This document shows positions 50,627-50,686 of a stretch of 50,686 nucleotides of DNA, one piece after another. Both the position numbers and the translations under genes were made by a program. Source of the stretch: Legionellaceae bacterium UBA6148 (GTDB lineage: Bacteria > Pseudomonadota > Gammaproteobacteria > Legionellales > Legionellaceae). Each line of letters begins with the position of its first letter. The stretch's first letter is position 1. The notes under the pieces were generated by a model. That model made no database searches, had not been told where the DNA came from, and saw nothing but the letters and a program-made list of their open reading frames with translations. The DNA lies in NCBI GenBank assembly GCA_002423125.1, contig DIUW01000022.1, forward strand, positions 1 to 50,686, given 5' to 3'.

Positions 50627-50686
50627 GTGGACAGAGCAAAATCGACATAATTTTTCCTTAATCGATTGAGTCCGTATACTGCTGTA

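Noticed and set aside
1..50686. CRISPR array, rRNA operon or replication origin
   Set aside because: No regularly spaced direct repeats, no rRNA-like sequence and no DnaA-box cluster were found on reading the window.

Overview
The window is about 50.7 kb of a bacterial chromosome of moderate-to-low GC. It is gammaproteobacterial and most likely from the order Legionellales (Legionella/Coxiella/Aquicella-like). This rests on family resemblance: recA-recX-alaS, rne divergent from rluC, and pgsA followed by tRNA-Gly, tRNA-Cys and tRNA-Leu are gammaproteobacterial arrangements. An IMP/GMP-type HAD-IG 5'-nucleotidase, tandem phagosomal-type MFS transporters, a kinase-like protein resembling host-directed effectors and several lineage-restricted secreted proteins point to an amoeba- or host-associated member. 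No LexA-type box is seen before recA. Genus and species cannot be fixed from sequence alone.

Layout. 1-8.3 kb: recG, aacS (reverse), recA, recX, alaS. 8.3-10.8 kb: a hairpin repeat, a structured leader, an outer-membrane-like protein and a convergent exported protein. 10.9-14.4 kb: a lone fliA-type sigma factor, prfB with its programmed frameshift, and lysS. 14.4-17.6 kb: deoC (reverse), then a vapC toxin remnant whose tail carries a heat-shock-like promoter for hslV-hslU. 17.6-22.1 kb: yadG-yadH ABC exporter, a repeat-flanked insertion carrying an unknown membrane protein, and an unknown protein with two copies of a ~105-residue domain. 22.1-29.0 kb: tyrS, an M23 peptidase, spmB/spmA, kup and a DUF1460 amidase-like protein. 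29.0-30.5 kb: the kinase-like candidate effector. 30.7-41.6 kb: wrbA, two exonuclease III paralogues, rpmE, a malic enzyme, two MFS transporters, dam, a second malic enzyme and an FMN glutamate-synthase-like protein. 41.6-50.6 kb: 5'-nucleotidase, a repeat cluster, a small exported protein, rne, rluC, HAD phosphatase, pgsA, three tRNAs, then gene debris (transposase and DUF1566 tails) and a DUF2490 protein.

Most genes are housekeeping: DNA repair, translation, proteolysis, RNA decay, phospholipid synthesis and C4/acetoacetate metabolism. The accessory signal lies in the gaps: several families of long imperfect hairpins, one with a paired compensatory change between copies; three decayed genes; and four or five proteins of unknown function. 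The most attractive leads are the kinase-like protein (29069-30526), the duplicated-domain protein (21005-22132), the repeat-flanked membrane-protein cassette (19.3-20.9 kb), the structured terminator-bearing leader at 8.6 kb, and an unusual tRNA-Cys.
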